A DNA stretch of 64,000 bases from Sphagnum compactum (GCA_965153455.1 OZ234501.1:10850001-10914000); one strand, 5' to 3'; positions 37,776-50,400 are shown, counted from the first letter of the stretch. Program-made: numbers and translations. The notes: generated by a model not told the origin, from the sequence alone.

Positions 37776-39170
37776 ATTTTTTTGGTTTTGATTTAAATGA
37801 ATTTTCAGTTTAAAATTGTTCAATATTCAATAACTTGTGGGAGGTACTTATTATTGAGTTTTTTTTTAAAAAATGTGATGGCATGGTTGGCTTCCTAAAG
37901 TTTAAGAACATGTCATCATATAAATAAATAATTTATTAATTTATATGTCATCATATGCTTCCAAATAACTTGTAAGCATTGTAGTTATTTGTAAAGTATA
38001 CCATATTGGGCACTTGTTAGGCCATCAATTTGAACCCAAAATTTTCATTCTCATATGCCCAAATCATTTTGGGCTCTAACTTTAGACTCAGATTTCTGAA
38101 GTTAGAGCCCAAAATGAGTTAAACCCTAAACCCTAAAATGAATTGGGCCAAAATGAACACCCAGTCCTTGAAGTGAGCACCAAATTTTGAAACTGAGAAA
38201 AACTGAAGAGTAACATTCCCTAGTAGTATTTAAGCCAGTTCAACACTAATTACATTATTTTCAGAAATATTGAAATTTTCAAAAGAAATACAGAAATATT
38301 TTTTTCCAAAGGAAATTAAAGAATGTGATGGAATGAGAACTTGTGTTTTCAGACATGTTGAGTGATAAAGATTAAAAGTTTAACCCCCTAATAATCGAAC
38401 CCTATCTTCACTTACTAAAATCAAACCCTTTGCATCAAGGGTGAGAAAGTCATTTGAATGATCTTTGAATAATTGATGATTTAATAATCAATTTAGTCAT
38501 ATACGATGACAAGTGAAAATTTGAAATAATAGCTTATTGAAAAAATTCAATGAATGAGCAAGAATACTTAGAAGATAATCAACCTTTAGACTTTGGACAC
38601 CCTTCCTAATGTGATATGGAAGTGCTCACCATTAATATATCAACTAAAATCAATTAAGCTCCTTTTACCAATTGAATACCTTACTTATGCCTCATGTTCC
38701 ACACAAAAGATTTGACCAAAAAAAGGGAAATTTTTATTGATATTCGTTGATTTTTTGAGAATAAAATTCCCAATTTGTGATAAAAATTTATTGTCCCAAA
38801 CATTGGGTTATTATTACAAATAAACAACAAAAGGGGTACTTTGCATACTTGTTCTTCAACTGTTGCAATTCTCGAAAATTCAATTTGAGATTGCCTAACC
38901 TTGTTTTGTAAATAGATAAAATAAATAAATATTCGCCAAAGAAGTGCCAAACATTAGTCATAGGTATGGTACACACCTTAGGAAAATAAACTAAAAATTA
39001 AGATGAATTTTTCTCCATGGTCAAGTTTTAAAGCAATCAATTTCTACACACACACCCCCGCTCAATGATGTTCAATTCAAAGGCGTCGAGTAGAGGTACA
39101 TCAATAAGGACCAAATAACATAGGTGACATCTCCAATCTAGCACTCCAATAATCAATTAATTTTTTGTGG
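37776..39170. other. AT-rich intergenic DNA
   Basis: A telomere-type run AAACCCTAAACCCTAAA lies at 38121-38137. Open frames at 38681-38976 (-) are unassigned. No gene was supported. Confidence 0.4.
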
Positions 39171-39367
39171 AGAAAACTAGGGTTTGGTTGTACATGTCTT
39201 ATTTTGAGTGTGTGGAAATTTTGAGTGAATCATGATATGTATCAAAACCCAAGAAAAAACTCAATGTAGAAAACTAGGGTTTGGTTGTACATATCTTATT
39301 TTGAGTGTGTGTGGAAATTTTGAGTGAATCATGATATGTATCAAAACCCAAGAAAAAAACTCAATGT
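39171..39367 (+). repeat. 97-bp tandem duplication
   Basis: A unit starting AGAAAACTAGGGTTTGGTTG at 39171 recurs at 39268. The copies differ by one substitution (TGTCTT / TATCTT), a GT insertion and one A, so the duplication is young. Confidence 0.95.
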
Positions 39368-39889
39368 AACTTTGATGCAAATGCAATCACTTATAACCCA
39401 AAAGCAAAAAACCCTCATTCATCATCCCACACATGTTGATACTTCATACCATTCCATTAATTTGGTGTGCTCAATTGTGTGCTTGATGATGATTCGGAAA
39501 AAAGCTCATCATCATCCATTTCATGTGCATTCCGTTCAATAATGTACTCCTACTTGGTGTTGAGATTCATCATTCTAGCCACCTAATGGCCCTTTCTCTA
39601 CTTCCCCATTTGATTTCCACTGACAATTTGGATGAATGATGATGCCACGGATGCCAACTGATGCTCATGGCCTTTTCCGGGTGTAAATTTATCATCAAGC
39701 AAGCTAGTGGGGCATCTTATTATAACTAGTGATTTTCTTTGTGGTGATTTTTTTTTTTTGGGGGCTTTTGTTGGTGGAAAATACAATTTCTACCTATGCC
39801 AAAGGATCTTTTGCCAAAATAAAATAAAATAAAATGGCACATGTTTTTCCATAGGTTGAGGAAAACAAACTCAAATCACTGGATTTTTA

Positions 39890-39990
39890 AAATAGGTTCC
39901 AATAGATAGCCACAAAAATATATAGAAGGATCCTTTTTTTCTAAAAAAGAACTTACATATCTAGTTTATAGCCAAAGTTGAGTAAATTTT
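39890..39990 (-). repeat. Copy of the AGCCAAATTTGGCT dispersed repeat (diverged)
   Basis: On the minus strand it reads CAACTTTGGCTATAAACTAG, then AGGATCCTTCTATATATTT, then TGGCTATCTATTGG, the same order of elements as the copy at 58770-58900. Confidence 0.6.
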
Positions 39991-40107
39991 TATTTTTTTT
40001 AAATGGTTGTGAATCACGACTTTGTTTGCATTACTATTTTTTTAATATTTAAAAAACACCAATCCCAAACAATTTTTTTCTTCAAATTAGTGAGGTAGGT
40101 GAGTTGG

Positions 40108-40220
40108 GTATCATCCCACAAGAGGATTTAGCCAGATTTGGCTATAGGTCAAAGAGGAAAGTAGAAAAGTTTAGGAATCATGCTATATTTTGGCAACATG
40201 CTACAACTTATTGTCTAAAG
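40108..40220 (+). repeat. Copy of the AGCCAAATTTGGCT dispersed repeat
   Basis: It begins with ATCATCCCACAAGAGGAT, continues with TTAGCCAGATTTGGCTA, then GAAAGTAGAAAAGTTTAGGA and ATGCTATATTTTGGCAACA. It closely resembles the reverse complement of 50270-50400. Confidence 0.75.
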
Positions 40221-42344
40221 TCTAAACATGGCAACTTCAAGTTTTTTTTTTTCCCCTCATAATATGGCAAAAATGAGCCTTTTTATAAATTTTTAAAAAA
40301 AAACTTTGTACTTGTAACAAGGGGTCTTTTTTTTGGTTGCAAGGTTGTGAAATTTCACCCCCAAAAAAAAAACATTGATCCCAACCAAGGATCATTTTAT
40401 GTTCAAGAGGCCAAACACATGCACCATGGGGTAACCTAAAATCAATTGTTGATTATCCCACAAATTGTTACATTTCAGCGAAAGAAAGGGATAAAAACCT
40501 TAAACCCTAAACCCTAAATGTATCTAACACTTAGGGCCATGCGCAAACACTCAAATGAGGGATGAAAGATAACCCACAAACCCAAATCATGTGGTAGCCC
40601 TAATCGTATCGGAACCTATGACGACACTTGTAAAACGATTGTCTTTCTATGGGAACATGGGAACATATACAAATAGAAGGATCTCCGCCCTTGGCGTAAC
40701 CCCCTTAGGGTTTCTTCATGGATGATGTTATATGAGTGAATTTCTCCAAGAGTGGGCGACTAGAGAAAATGGAGCAATCGATCACTTGGCTCTTAACAAA
40801 TGATACAAATGCCAATCACCCCACCCATCCATCTTCCATCCATGCATGTGAACCCACCTCCAATTAATCCTCCCTTTCAATTTTGTCACTTTGGTGAAAT
40901 TACTAAGGGTTTATAGTTTTAGGTCAGATTTTTTTTTTCTTTCTCCTTTTGCAGAATTTTTTTTTCCTCCCAACTTCTCTTCTTGTGTTAATTCTTTTGC
41001 AATAATAAATAATAAATGTTTGGAAAATTTTAGTTTTCCATCAAAGAATCAATACATAAAAAGGTAAAATTACATGTAAATGTACATTGTACTAGGCTCG
41101 AGTGTGTGTGGGACCCACCACCCACCACAAGGTCACTTGCGTTACGACGAGACGCTAGTAGGCTCTATAGGGTAAAAGGTTAATTGCCATTAGGTGGTTG
41201 CTTGACGTGCTTCAAGAGTGAGCATGGGCATGAAGACCTTGGCCTTGAGAGAGAGAGGAAGTCGACAAATGGATCTAATGTAGATTCATCAAGGTTACAT
41301 GGGTGTCTAGTCTTAGTGTGAGCTAGCTTGTGGTTAGTGGCTAATGTACGAGTGTGGTTGCTTGTGCAAGTAGTTAGAAGCACAAACTAACACTCATAAG
41401 TTGTGTGTGAGGCATTCCAACATTGGAAGGTTGCATCAAATAGCCTTGTTGAAAAAAGGAAGTAGCTTACACCTATTTAATTACACTTACTTTCTTGTGC
41501 TTACAAAATAGGCTTAAGCTTCCTCATACTTTACCTTGGGTAAAGGTTTACCCTATTGTCATGGCATTACCTAAACTTTGATTGTCAAGGTTGTAATGGC
41601 AAGATAGGTGGATTTGAGAGTGGATTGGGACACATTTTCTAGTAGTTCATACCATTATAGTGGGTTTTAACATTTCTCTTGTGGATTTGCCTAAATGGTT
41701 GGGGTGGTCACTTGGAGGTTTTTGTAATGGATTTTTTGTTTAGTGGTTGGGGTTGTGTGCCAAGTCACCACTTATCATCCATGCAACATGTAGTGATTTT
41801 GGACACTGATATTTTATTTATTTTAAATTATTATTATTATTCATTTTTTCTAAACATACGATCTATATACAATCATTGTGTGGTCAACATACAATCAAAA
41901 TACAATTGCTAATTTTAAGATTTGAATTTTGATCTTTTCAAAGAGCATTCAAGATCTTTGTCATCAAATGACCATTTTACATTATAATAAAACATGTCGA
42001 AGATTACATACATATAATTACATAGTTTTTTAAAAAATTATTAAAAATTATTTTTCCCTTGCCCATTTCGTGCAATGGATTTGTCCATGGAAATGTGTTG
42101 ACGATTCATCCACTCATTTTAGTTCAACTATGGTTTATTTTGCTCACATTAGTTCAAGGGATTATTCCACCCCACTTGTTTTTGATAGTTTTGTCCATTA
42201 TGTTGTTCACCTTGGTTTAAGGGTTTCATCCATTTTTCCCTAGTGGTCTTGTCCATTGAGCTAAATTTGGGTGGATTGTGGTTTAATGATTCAATACATT
42301 ATTTCTATTTTCATGGTTTAGTTCAATTTGGGTACTAGTCTAAA
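40221..42344. other. Intergenic DNA
   Basis: A telomere-type run lies at 40501-40519. No gene was supported; open frames at 41180-41383 (-) and 41679-41912 (+) are unassigned. Confidence 0.4.
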
Positions 42345-42790
42345 CCCTTGGTTTTTGAATTTATAATGACAAAAATCACTTAAAATTTTGATATCTCCCA
42401 CATCCTAAGTCCAAAACTTATGAAATAGATTTTATTAAATCTTGTTCATCGAGATCTTTCCAACAATTCCAAAGGCACACCCCAATTTGTCATACTTGAA
42501 TTGAATGGTAGACCTTGAAGTGTGATTTATTTGAATTTTCAATGACAAAAATCACTTAATATTCAATATCTCCCCTATATTAAGTCCAAATCTTATGAAA
42601 TATATTTCATTAAATCCTCGTCCTCGAGATCCTTCACCAACACCAAAAGCGCATCCTAGTTCTTTTGAAATTTACAATGAAAAAATTATTCAATATTCAA
42701 AAACTTTTACACCATAAATCCAAATGTCATGAAACCAAGCCAATGCACCCTTCCTTGTCGAAAGCTTTCTAAAGATACTAAAAAAAACAT
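42345..42790 (+). repeat. Three degenerate tandem repeats of about 130-180 bp
   Basis: Three successive stretches (about 42345-42520, 42530-42660 and 42665-42790) share AATGACAAAAATCACTTAA or a variant, a TTCAATATCTCC-like word, AAGTCCAAA, CTTATGAAAT or CATGAAA, and a TCGAGATC(C/T)TT-like word. They are strongly diverged. An outlying member lies at 37625-37775. Confidence 0.7.
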
Positions 42791-43599
42791 GATCTAAAAC
42801 ACCTTGTTTTGGTGGATATCATAATTACAAAACAAACTACCTTGTTTCATAGATAGAGGTTATGTACATTACTAAGAATGCATGTGTAAGGGATTCCTTA
42901 CAATTTACAAATATGATTGATATATATATGTATATATATATATAATTCATATGTCAATACAGTTACTTTGGAATCAACTTAAAGGCACATTTTTGTTTAT
43001 TTGGGATCCATACTAACAAAAAAATATTTTGTCCACATCCACCTTACTCCCATTGGGTTCCCAATCATGCATAGACATGAATGCAATTTAGTGGAAATTG
43101 ATCGCTAAACATGCACTACAATTTTGTTGTGTGATGGTGTTTTCCACCCAACATCCAATTGGGTGGAAAGTTTTAGTGGAAATGGACACTATTTCCAATA
43201 ATGATGCACGAGGAAGGTGGGAGCCCTATTTGATTAAATCAAAATATCTACAAAAGATGTGCAATAATGTAATTATGGAAAAGAGGATTCATGAATCAAG
43301 GAGGAAAAAACATATATATCTACCCATTAACCATTAGTTTTTTTTTTCATTTTTGTGATGTAACATGGGTGGCGATCATTTGACAATGATTTAGTTTTAA
43401 TGGCAACAAGTTTTGAAAAACACGTGGGGAAAAAAAATGGTAGGAGAAAAACTATTCTAAATAGTAGAAATTTGGTGAAAGTTCTTTTGTGGTCGCATGC
43501 ATTCTAGCACCCTAAATCTCATTTTAGAACATGAGTGATGAATTGGAGTTGTAGACTTTATGGGTGTGACTCTCTAAGTAAGGATGAAATTTTGCATCA
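42791..43599. other. AT-rich intergenic DNA
   Basis: It contains a TATATATATA tract near 42925-42943. The open frame at 43098-43337 (+) has no recognised motif. No gene was supported. Confidence 0.4.
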
Positions 43600-45595
43600 A
43601 TTTGCCCAAAAAGAAAACATTGTTAACCATGCAACGATGATTCATGAATGTTAGAGTTCTGATGTTGATGGTTGAAATCAAAACAATTTGATGCTAACCA
43701 AACATTCATTACTTCCCACTGATTGAAGTAGAAGTAGGCTTCAGGAACAACATCACCTCTCAAACTCAAATTGCTTCAATGCATGTGTTACTACTCTCTC
43801 CTCCTTGAGTTCCCATGTTTCCAGAAATGAGTCAAGCTTTGTAGGAAGTGGCCGACACCTCAAAAATGTTGTGATTAGAAGAACATGGTAAAATGCAATC
43901 ACTTGAAAAGTGCATACCTTTCACACACACCCTCAGAGAAGCCTGCACCATTGCACGAAAAGAAGCCAAACTAAAACATCTTCACATTCACCCATCAGCT
44001 CTAGAAGCAGATTCCTAATGAACGATAAAATCGATTGCTAACATGACATTCACTTATTGATTTTGAGTATGGTAACCTTGTCTCCTAGTCTAGTTGTTTT
44101 TATGAGTGGTTGCAAGCTAGGATCACTCATTTCCAACAAATACACCACTTCGTGAAAAAAATTGCCTTGTGATGCAAAATGTGAACCTCTCTATCTTGCA
44201 ACCACCCTTATCGACCTCCTATACTAGGTTATGGCTTATCACTTGTCACCAATCTAGCAAGCCGCATGAGATTTGGGCATGAACTGGACAATGAGGCCAA
44301 ACAATGACTCTACACACATTCCAACTCCACTTACCAGAATTCAATTCCACATACAAGAATTCATCTTCACACTCTTCACAAGAGATCACCATTATCATCA
44401 CACCACGAGGCTCACTAGTACACAGAAAGTGACATTTTCAGTCTCATTGACCCATTTCCTTCAAATTGCAGCTGCACCAAATCCTTGGAGAGAATTCCAC
44501 AATTCTGTCTAAACCTGAACCATATCACAACTGTTAAAAGTATCCCAGCAACAATTGTGCACAATCAGCTCCCAGGGCACTTCCACAATTCGTTCTTAAA
44601 GAAACTGTAAGTACCAGAACTCAATTATCAGTGCCCCAAAAAATTGCTCTCCAGTGCCCATTGACTTCACAATCTTTGAGAGGAGAGATCTCCCAGTGAC
44701 TGCAGCAGCAAGTTCATGCTTGGGTAAGCAGGGTTTTTGTCAGTGTTCAATTGTTGTTCAAAAGCCATTGATTTCTTTACTGTCAAATTTGATCTCTGGA
44801 CTGCAGTCTGCACTCTTTCATCCTGACCCAATCTCCGAAATGGCAGAGAAAATGCGCAAGTTGAAATGCAGATTCCAAGTATGTATGCCAAGTGTGGTGA
44901 AAGCACTTGGGGTTAGATGCTCACATGCAGCAGAGTCTCTCACAGTAGAGGATCGGAGATGCTATTGCAGGGACATGTTAAGGCTTGGCTGGCTATTGCA
45001 CATTTTGAACAGATTTGTGATGAACGCTGGCGTAGAGGAATTCCATTTCACATCATCAAGTCAGTGACATTCTTAGACCGTCAGCAGCTTGTAGCAATGC
45101 ATGTGGAGAAAGTGAGGGCCAGGGATGGCAATTCTTTGATCCTCTTGAGACAAAGAACCAAGAACAATTACAGTGACCTACACCAAGCTCACAATCTTTC
45201 TCCCTCCAGATCTCACCACAAGTACGATCAGATCATTCACATAGCGGAGCGTTTGTTGGTTTAGGGTTTAGGGTTTAGGAATTCTTCTTCTTCCATCTGC
45301 AAACACTGCTCTTTTGAACAATTTTTGGTACATGACAACCATGTTGATTGTTGAAAGATCGTTTGTCCACCGACTTTTGCGCATGGATTGGCTTAATAAT
45401 CTTAAGCAGATCTGTGAACCCATTCCAAGCAAATTATTGAACCATGTAAGCACTCAAGTGTTGTCGCAGGTTCATGGGAAGTGGTGGAGAATGAATTCTG
45501 GTGTTGCAGACCGTGCAATATTGCAGGACCTGTTTATAACATTGGGAATGACTCTCAAAATTTTCCTTGTGCATTTTGACAGCACCTTAAAACAG
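43600..45595 (+). other. GC-richer island with unassigned open frames
   Basis: Base composition here is visibly less AT-rich than in the flanks, as it is around the real genes. Overlapping + frames occur at 44654-45067 (137 codons), 44917-45264 (115) and 45314-45607 (97), the last with an Arg/Trp-rich part (HGKWWRMNSG). I recognise no domain, the frames shift relative to each other, and they end in TTTAGGG repeats. This could be a decayed gene, an unrecognised gene with introns, or part of a transposon. No product is proposed. Confidence 0.3.
45259..45279 (+). repeat. Interstitial telomeric repeat, about 3 units
   Basis: Near-perfect TTTAGGG units lie at the 3' end of the GC-richer island. 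Confidence 0.9.
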
Positions 45596-45641
45596 TTTAG
45601 GGTTTAGGGTTTAGGGTTTTTAGGGTTTTAGGGTTTAGGGT
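45596..45641 (+). repeat. Interstitial telomeric repeat, about 6 units
   Basis: This is the longest telomere-type array in the window: TTTAGGG units with two slipped variants (TTTTTAGGG, TTTTAGGG). It is too short to be a chromosome end and is flanked on both sides by non-telomeric DNA. Confidence 0.95.
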
Positions 45642-46019
45642 CTACACCACCTTAATGTGTAGGGCATCTTACAAAGAAGTCTGAAGGGTTGTGCTTGGAT
45701 GAATGCCAAATGTTTGGTGGAGGATGAATCGGAAGCTTCAGAAAAACCACTGGACGGTAGATTACGTCGTCTGGGTTGGCAGATTACGTCATTTTCTTGA
45801 CCACATTATATGACATAACTTCCAGGGTGATGGTCATTCACTCTGTAATAGTGACCAAAATGTGTCCGTTGAAATTCTCTTTTAAATCGTTGAATCTGCC
45901 GACCCAGATCTTAATGTCATGGAATGGCCTTGCGCCTGCCCGTAATGTGTCGGGTGCATCACCTGGCTTTGCCCTAAGGGGGCTCGCCTGATGCCTTAAC
46001 CCAACATAACTGGCTCCTC

Positions 46020-46281
46020 CGTAGAAATCAGTGATGTGGCATCACCCCATTGGCGGAGAGGTCACAGGTTACAACCCATAATCCGCTGCAAGACTTTTTC
46101 CTATAATCAGCCTGCTCAAGCCGGTTACGTAGTCCATAATCGGTAGGACTTAACCATTCCCGTTGTACATAACTTAAGGTTGGCCTTTCATTTCAAGTGA
46201 TATTTAAAAGCCTAATGGTTTTGTATGGAAAGAAAATTTGGACGGTCATATTATGTGTAGTAAGTAAGTAAGTAAGTAAGG
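46020..46281 (+). mobile_element. Possible tRNA-derived SINE
   Basis: A box-B-like word GGTTACAACCC lies at 46067-46077, two mismatches from GGTTCGAACCC. It is about 30 bp downstream of an A-box-like TGGCATCACCCCATTGG (46037). The stretch ends in a (TAAG)n tail at 46259-46280, a type of simple 3' tail some plant SINEs have. The promoter boxes are imperfect and no target duplication was confirmed. Confidence 0.35.
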
Positions 46282-46618
46282 CCCTCGGAGAAGGGCATTT
46301 ACCAAAATTCTAACATCATTTTTGGCAAATTAAAAAAATGATGTTATAAATTTCAAACACGAATGATTTTGCAAATGGGGAACAAAAAAAAACTCAAATT
46401 TAAAACAAAAAATGGAAAAGTAATTATGGGCGAGCTTTTATTGATTTCTTTATTTCTTAAAATGAAAAATGAAGAGATAAGTATGATGAGTGGTTGTTAT
46501 TATTATTATTGTTTTTTTTTTTTAAAATTTAAAAATCCTTCTTTTTGCTAACATTAATAGGGAGGTCGAAGATTTTGATCATGTGCAAGTCAATAGATAT
46601 GAACAAACTGATGACATA

Positions 46619-46820
46619 GGTTTAGGGTTTAGGGTTTAACAAGGGGAAATATTTTAGGGTTGGGGCTAGCACGCGACTCACAAGTGCATTAGTTTGGAAC
46701 AAAATGTCATATGAGTCATGTAAAAGCAAAGAGTCTCAAGTTTCGGTCTTGGGAAATGGAAGTCAAGGAAGGTTGAATTCACTCTGGTGGACGCGGTGGA
46801 GGGTTTAGGGTTTAGGGTTC
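46619..46820 (+). repeat. Two further interstitial telomeric repeats
   Basis: TTTAGGG runs of 2-3 units lie at 46619-46638 and 46800-46820, in the same orientation as those at 45259 and 45596. A single TTTAGGG-like word follows near 46919. Confidence 0.85.
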
Positions 46821-46984
46821 AAACTTCATGTATGGTCTTGGCCGCCAACCCTGAGTTAGCCGACCCCATGGTAGTCCCCTTACCTTACCGATGATGGCTG
46901 CCTTAGGCGAGCTTTGGCTTTAGGGTTTCATGGGGTTTCCATGCAACCACGAGCTTGTAAGAATGAACACCACTAGCCGTAAAT

Positions 46985-47060
46985 TACCATACATAGTACC
47001 TTGACAGCTTCAACACATGTTTGTCGGAATAATTAATTAATTAATTATTAAATTTTTTGG
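46985..47060 (+). repeat. Dispersed repeat ending in (AATT)n, copy 1
   Basis: TAGTACCTTGACAGCTTCAA followed by CACATGTTTGTCGG and AATAATTAATTAATTAATTA recurs, with few changes, at about 56307-56382. The function is unknown; it could be an element end. Confidence 0.7.
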
Positions 47061-47064
47061 GATA

Positions 47065-47190
47065 TAGCCAAATTAGTGATCATCAACAAGAGTATTTAGC
47101 CAAATCTGACTATAATAGATATGAAAGTAATTAAATAAAAAGAATACTTTAATATTTTGGCTACCTACTGGGAACCTGTTGAAAATATCT
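47065..47190 (+). repeat. Copy of the AGCCAAATTTGGCT dispersed repeat
   Basis: It reads GTGATCATCAACAAGAG, then TTTAGCCAAATCTGACTA, ATATGAAAGTAA and ATTTTGGCTACCTACTGG, matching the copy at 58770-58900. Confidence 0.75.
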
Positions 47191-48793
47191 GGAAATTATA
47201 TATATATATATATAAATCAGGTGAATGAAGGAAGAAAAAATTTCACAAAATTCCTGTGCATGTGTCAAAATCATATTATTTTTTCAGGTTTAAAAAAGTG
47301 AAAAAAATATGAATGAATAAATAAATAAATAAATAAATAAACACTGCACATAACCAAGTAACTTAACCCTAATTTTTTTCCCACTAGCCCAACACTTTTT
47401 GAGGCAAACTATAATTTTTCAATGAAGGTTGTTTGACAATCGGTTCGGTGCAATTTTTAGTCCAACATCGAGAAGAAGCCCAAAACACAACTTTAGACCC
47501 TTTCAAGATGATGAAACTAGTGTTGTAGGACAAGTCCCTCTTTCAAAGAAGAAAGAACTGGGGTGGGGCGTGAAGAGGTCGGGTATATATATGGACCCTT
47601 GACCGACGGTTATCAATCGAAACTGAAAGAACCGAATGAAAGAACTGGTTCTTTCTTTGAGACTTTTTTGAAAACACAGAACTGGCGGTTATTTTGATTT
47701 ATTCTGAATTTTCTATTTTTTTAAAAACCCAAAATTGTGGTTCTTTGATTTTTGAAAATTTTCAAGCACACAGAATCAAAGAGGTTATAAACAAAATAAA
47801 ATAAAATAAAATCAATGAACCGCTCAACATTGGAAGAAACCATCTTGTGAGGAAGAACTTGCAAAGTACACCAACAATCTATCGTGGTGCGTCAAATTGG
47901 TGCACTCGATCTGGCCCCATGCCTTTGAAACCCTAGTGATAGTCAATATTGCATGTTGGTTGAAGTCGTAAATTGAAGAGTCCCCCAAAAGCAAAAGCTC
48001 TTGGGATGATGTGCATATATGGATGGATTCAAGCATGTTTTTCTAAACACAAATCCCTAAGCCCAAAATTGCCATTTTCAAAGGAGCACATTAGTACCAC
48101 ACTATGTATGTATGTATGTTCCATAAAGAAATGCAACACCGTGTTGTGTCATCGACACCTCTCTTCCTCCAAATCAACACATAAAAAACATGTTGAAGGA
48201 ATAGCCGCTGTTTCAAGGAACGGGCAAGTCAATCAAGCAACTCAACAACCCCCACCCCCAAATGCACCGTCCTTTGGAAACCACCCCTTATGACTCAGTT
48301 GTCGATGAACCCTAACTCAGGACCCTAACTCAGGTTAACAAGGTTCAAAACCCTACCTACCTTCCTTCCCTCGGTAACCTATCTTGTAAACCCTCTTACT
48401 TCCCCCTCACGCTACCTACCTTCTGAACCCACAATGCAAGTAGGTAACTATTAAGTATCACGAGTAAATACATATGAAATGTAATTGTATAAGTGGGTAA
48501 AGGAATGTAAGTGATTTACTACTTAAGTGGTTAAGACCACCTTGTAGATTGCATGTGGATGGTTAGTAGTTAGTACATAGTTAATCGTAGTGACTAACTA
48601 TGATTAACTATGGGATAAGGATACTACAAAAGTGTTAAGTAATTTCCTGCCCACACACCACCCATATACTTCATGGTGTGCTGGTGGGTGCCACTTCACT
48701 CCGACCATGTTTCTGTGCTCCGAGTCCAAGCCATTTAACCTTTCTAAGAACATGTTTCCATTAGGCAACTCTAATCACAAATTTTGTGATCTC
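47191..48793. other. Intergenic DNA with simple repeats
   Basis: It contains TATATATATATATA near 47199-47213, (AATA)n near 47313-47341 and (TATG)n near 48104-48119. Near 47600-47720 there are GGTT / GAAC-rich words (AGAACTGGTTCTTTC) also seen in a mutase-gene intron at 31450-31625 and at 18340-18410. The open frame at 47973-48293 (106 codons) is not recognised. No gene was supported. Confidence 0.4.
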
Positions 48794-49093
48794 GAGGGAA
48801 ATTATCATTATTTTTTTGGAACTACTTGAGCCCGCAATTACCTAACAGGCTCGCAGCTCTACTAGTCAAGTATTGATCAAATGCAAAAGCTGAGGGAAAT
48901 TTTCATTATTTTTTTGGAACTATTTGAGCCCACAATTACCTAACAGGCTTGCAGCTCTACTAGTCAAGTATTGATCAAATGCAAAAGCTGAGGGAAATTT
49001 TCATTATTTTTTTGGGAACTATTTGAGCCCGCAAATTTACCTAACAGGCTCGCAGCTCTTCTACTAGTCAAGTATTGATCAAATGCAAAAGCT
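48794..49093 (+). repeat. Three tandem copies of a 98-104-bp unit
   Basis: Units starting GAGGGAAATT lie at 48794, 48892 and 48990. Each contains ACCTAACAGGCT(C/T)GCAGCTC and GTCAAGTATTGATCAAATGC. Copies are over 95% alike apart from small insertions in the third. Confidence 0.96.
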
Positions 49094-49639
49094 GTGACGA
49101 CTATGACTCAACCTTTGACTCATCATAACACAAAGTGACATTTTCTAATAATATTGATTAATTCGCAGCTCTCCAATGGAAAGTGCATGTCCTTTGCTTG
49201 AAGAAAAATACAGCCCCCGTGTGTGTCAGTGGCTTTCCATTAGGTTGTTGTGATCACAACACATTGTTTTTAAGTTAAATGTCGATCGCAGCAGCAGCAG
49301 CATCATGGTGGAAAGAGAACCTGTTTGGGCACATGATAAAACCCGAAAGGTGAAACCGACTGACTGTATGTGTGTGCTGGCTGGAATTCCCACCTAATAC
49401 TACTTAAAGGCATGTGAGCTTCCTAATATGCTACAACCCGACAAATGTTGTCAAAGACAACCTTACCTTTGCTCTGTTGATTGCTCATCAACCTTGGAGC
49501 TTGTGCTGATTACGAGTGAGTTCACGAAACATCCTAGATGGTGGTGGTCTGTAAAGAATAGTCCTTCATTTTATATTCTATTGTTGTTGTTTCGGTGTTT
49601 TTTGGGTCAATTATGTGATGTAACCAAAGTGCTGATTAG

Positions 49640-49800
49640 CCATAGGAAGATTCAGCCAAATTTGGCTAGAAACAAGATATGAAAATTTCAAGGCATCCTA
49701 ATTTAAGCATCCTTCTATGTTTTGGGCTATCAATTGCAAGCAAATATAAAAAATCGCATGATCCTTTTTTTAAAATTAAATTCTGGCTATCCAAAATCCC
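49640..49800 (+). repeat. Copy of the AGCCAAATTTGGCT dispersed repeat
   Basis: It reads CAGCCAAATTTGGCTAGAAA, then AAGATATGAAAATTT, CATCCTTCTATGTTTTGGGC and a distal TCTGGCTATCC. Confidence 0.75.
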
Positions 49801-50269
49801 CAAAAAATGTCGCATTTGCATTTTAGTTAGTAATTTCTCTTTTTGGTGAAAATTTTCCAGTCCAAAAAGGCCATTGCTCATATGAGCAACTTCCTTTCTG
49901 GGGTCGTTGCAAAGCCTCAGTACTACTATGCTGATTCGAATAACCACACGTTTCTTGTTTCTCTTTTGCCCCGAAGCCAACAAAACAATCTCTTTCCTTG
50001 CCAACATTAATGCACTTTTCCCTTGTCAATAATCAAGGTTTTTATAATAGTCTATATTACTTTCACCTTTTAGATTAGTTAGATCTTGACAATCCCACAG
50101 GTAAGTTCATGCTCTTCTCTTGCTCATCCACCCCAAGTGTATTGAGACTAATGTTACCCATGTAAGAATGGTAATTAGAGGACCTTGGAATCATACAATA
50201 TCCATTCTACCACTATTTGAAATGTTGTGAAAATGCACCAAGGCTACCAAATTTCAAGGAATGTTTTTG

Positions 50270-50400
50270 GACATCCTCATATTTAGACAATAGGTTGCAA
50301 AAATATAGCAAGATTCTTAAGTTTTTCTTGTTTTTCTCTCTAACATATAGCCAAATTTGGCTAATTTGTCTTGTGGATGATTATGGTTACATTGCTAAAT
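50270..50400 (-). repeat. Copy of the AGCCAAATTTGGCT dispersed repeat
   Basis: On the minus strand it reads ATAATCATCCACAAGACAAA, then TTAGCCAAATTTGGCTATAT and CTTGCTATATTTTTGCAACC. It is in inverted orientation to the copy at 49640-49800. Confidence 0.8.

Noticed and set aside
45596-45641. Chromosome end
   Set aside because: Only about six TTTAGGG units are present, followed by more than 18 kb of further sequence including a gene.
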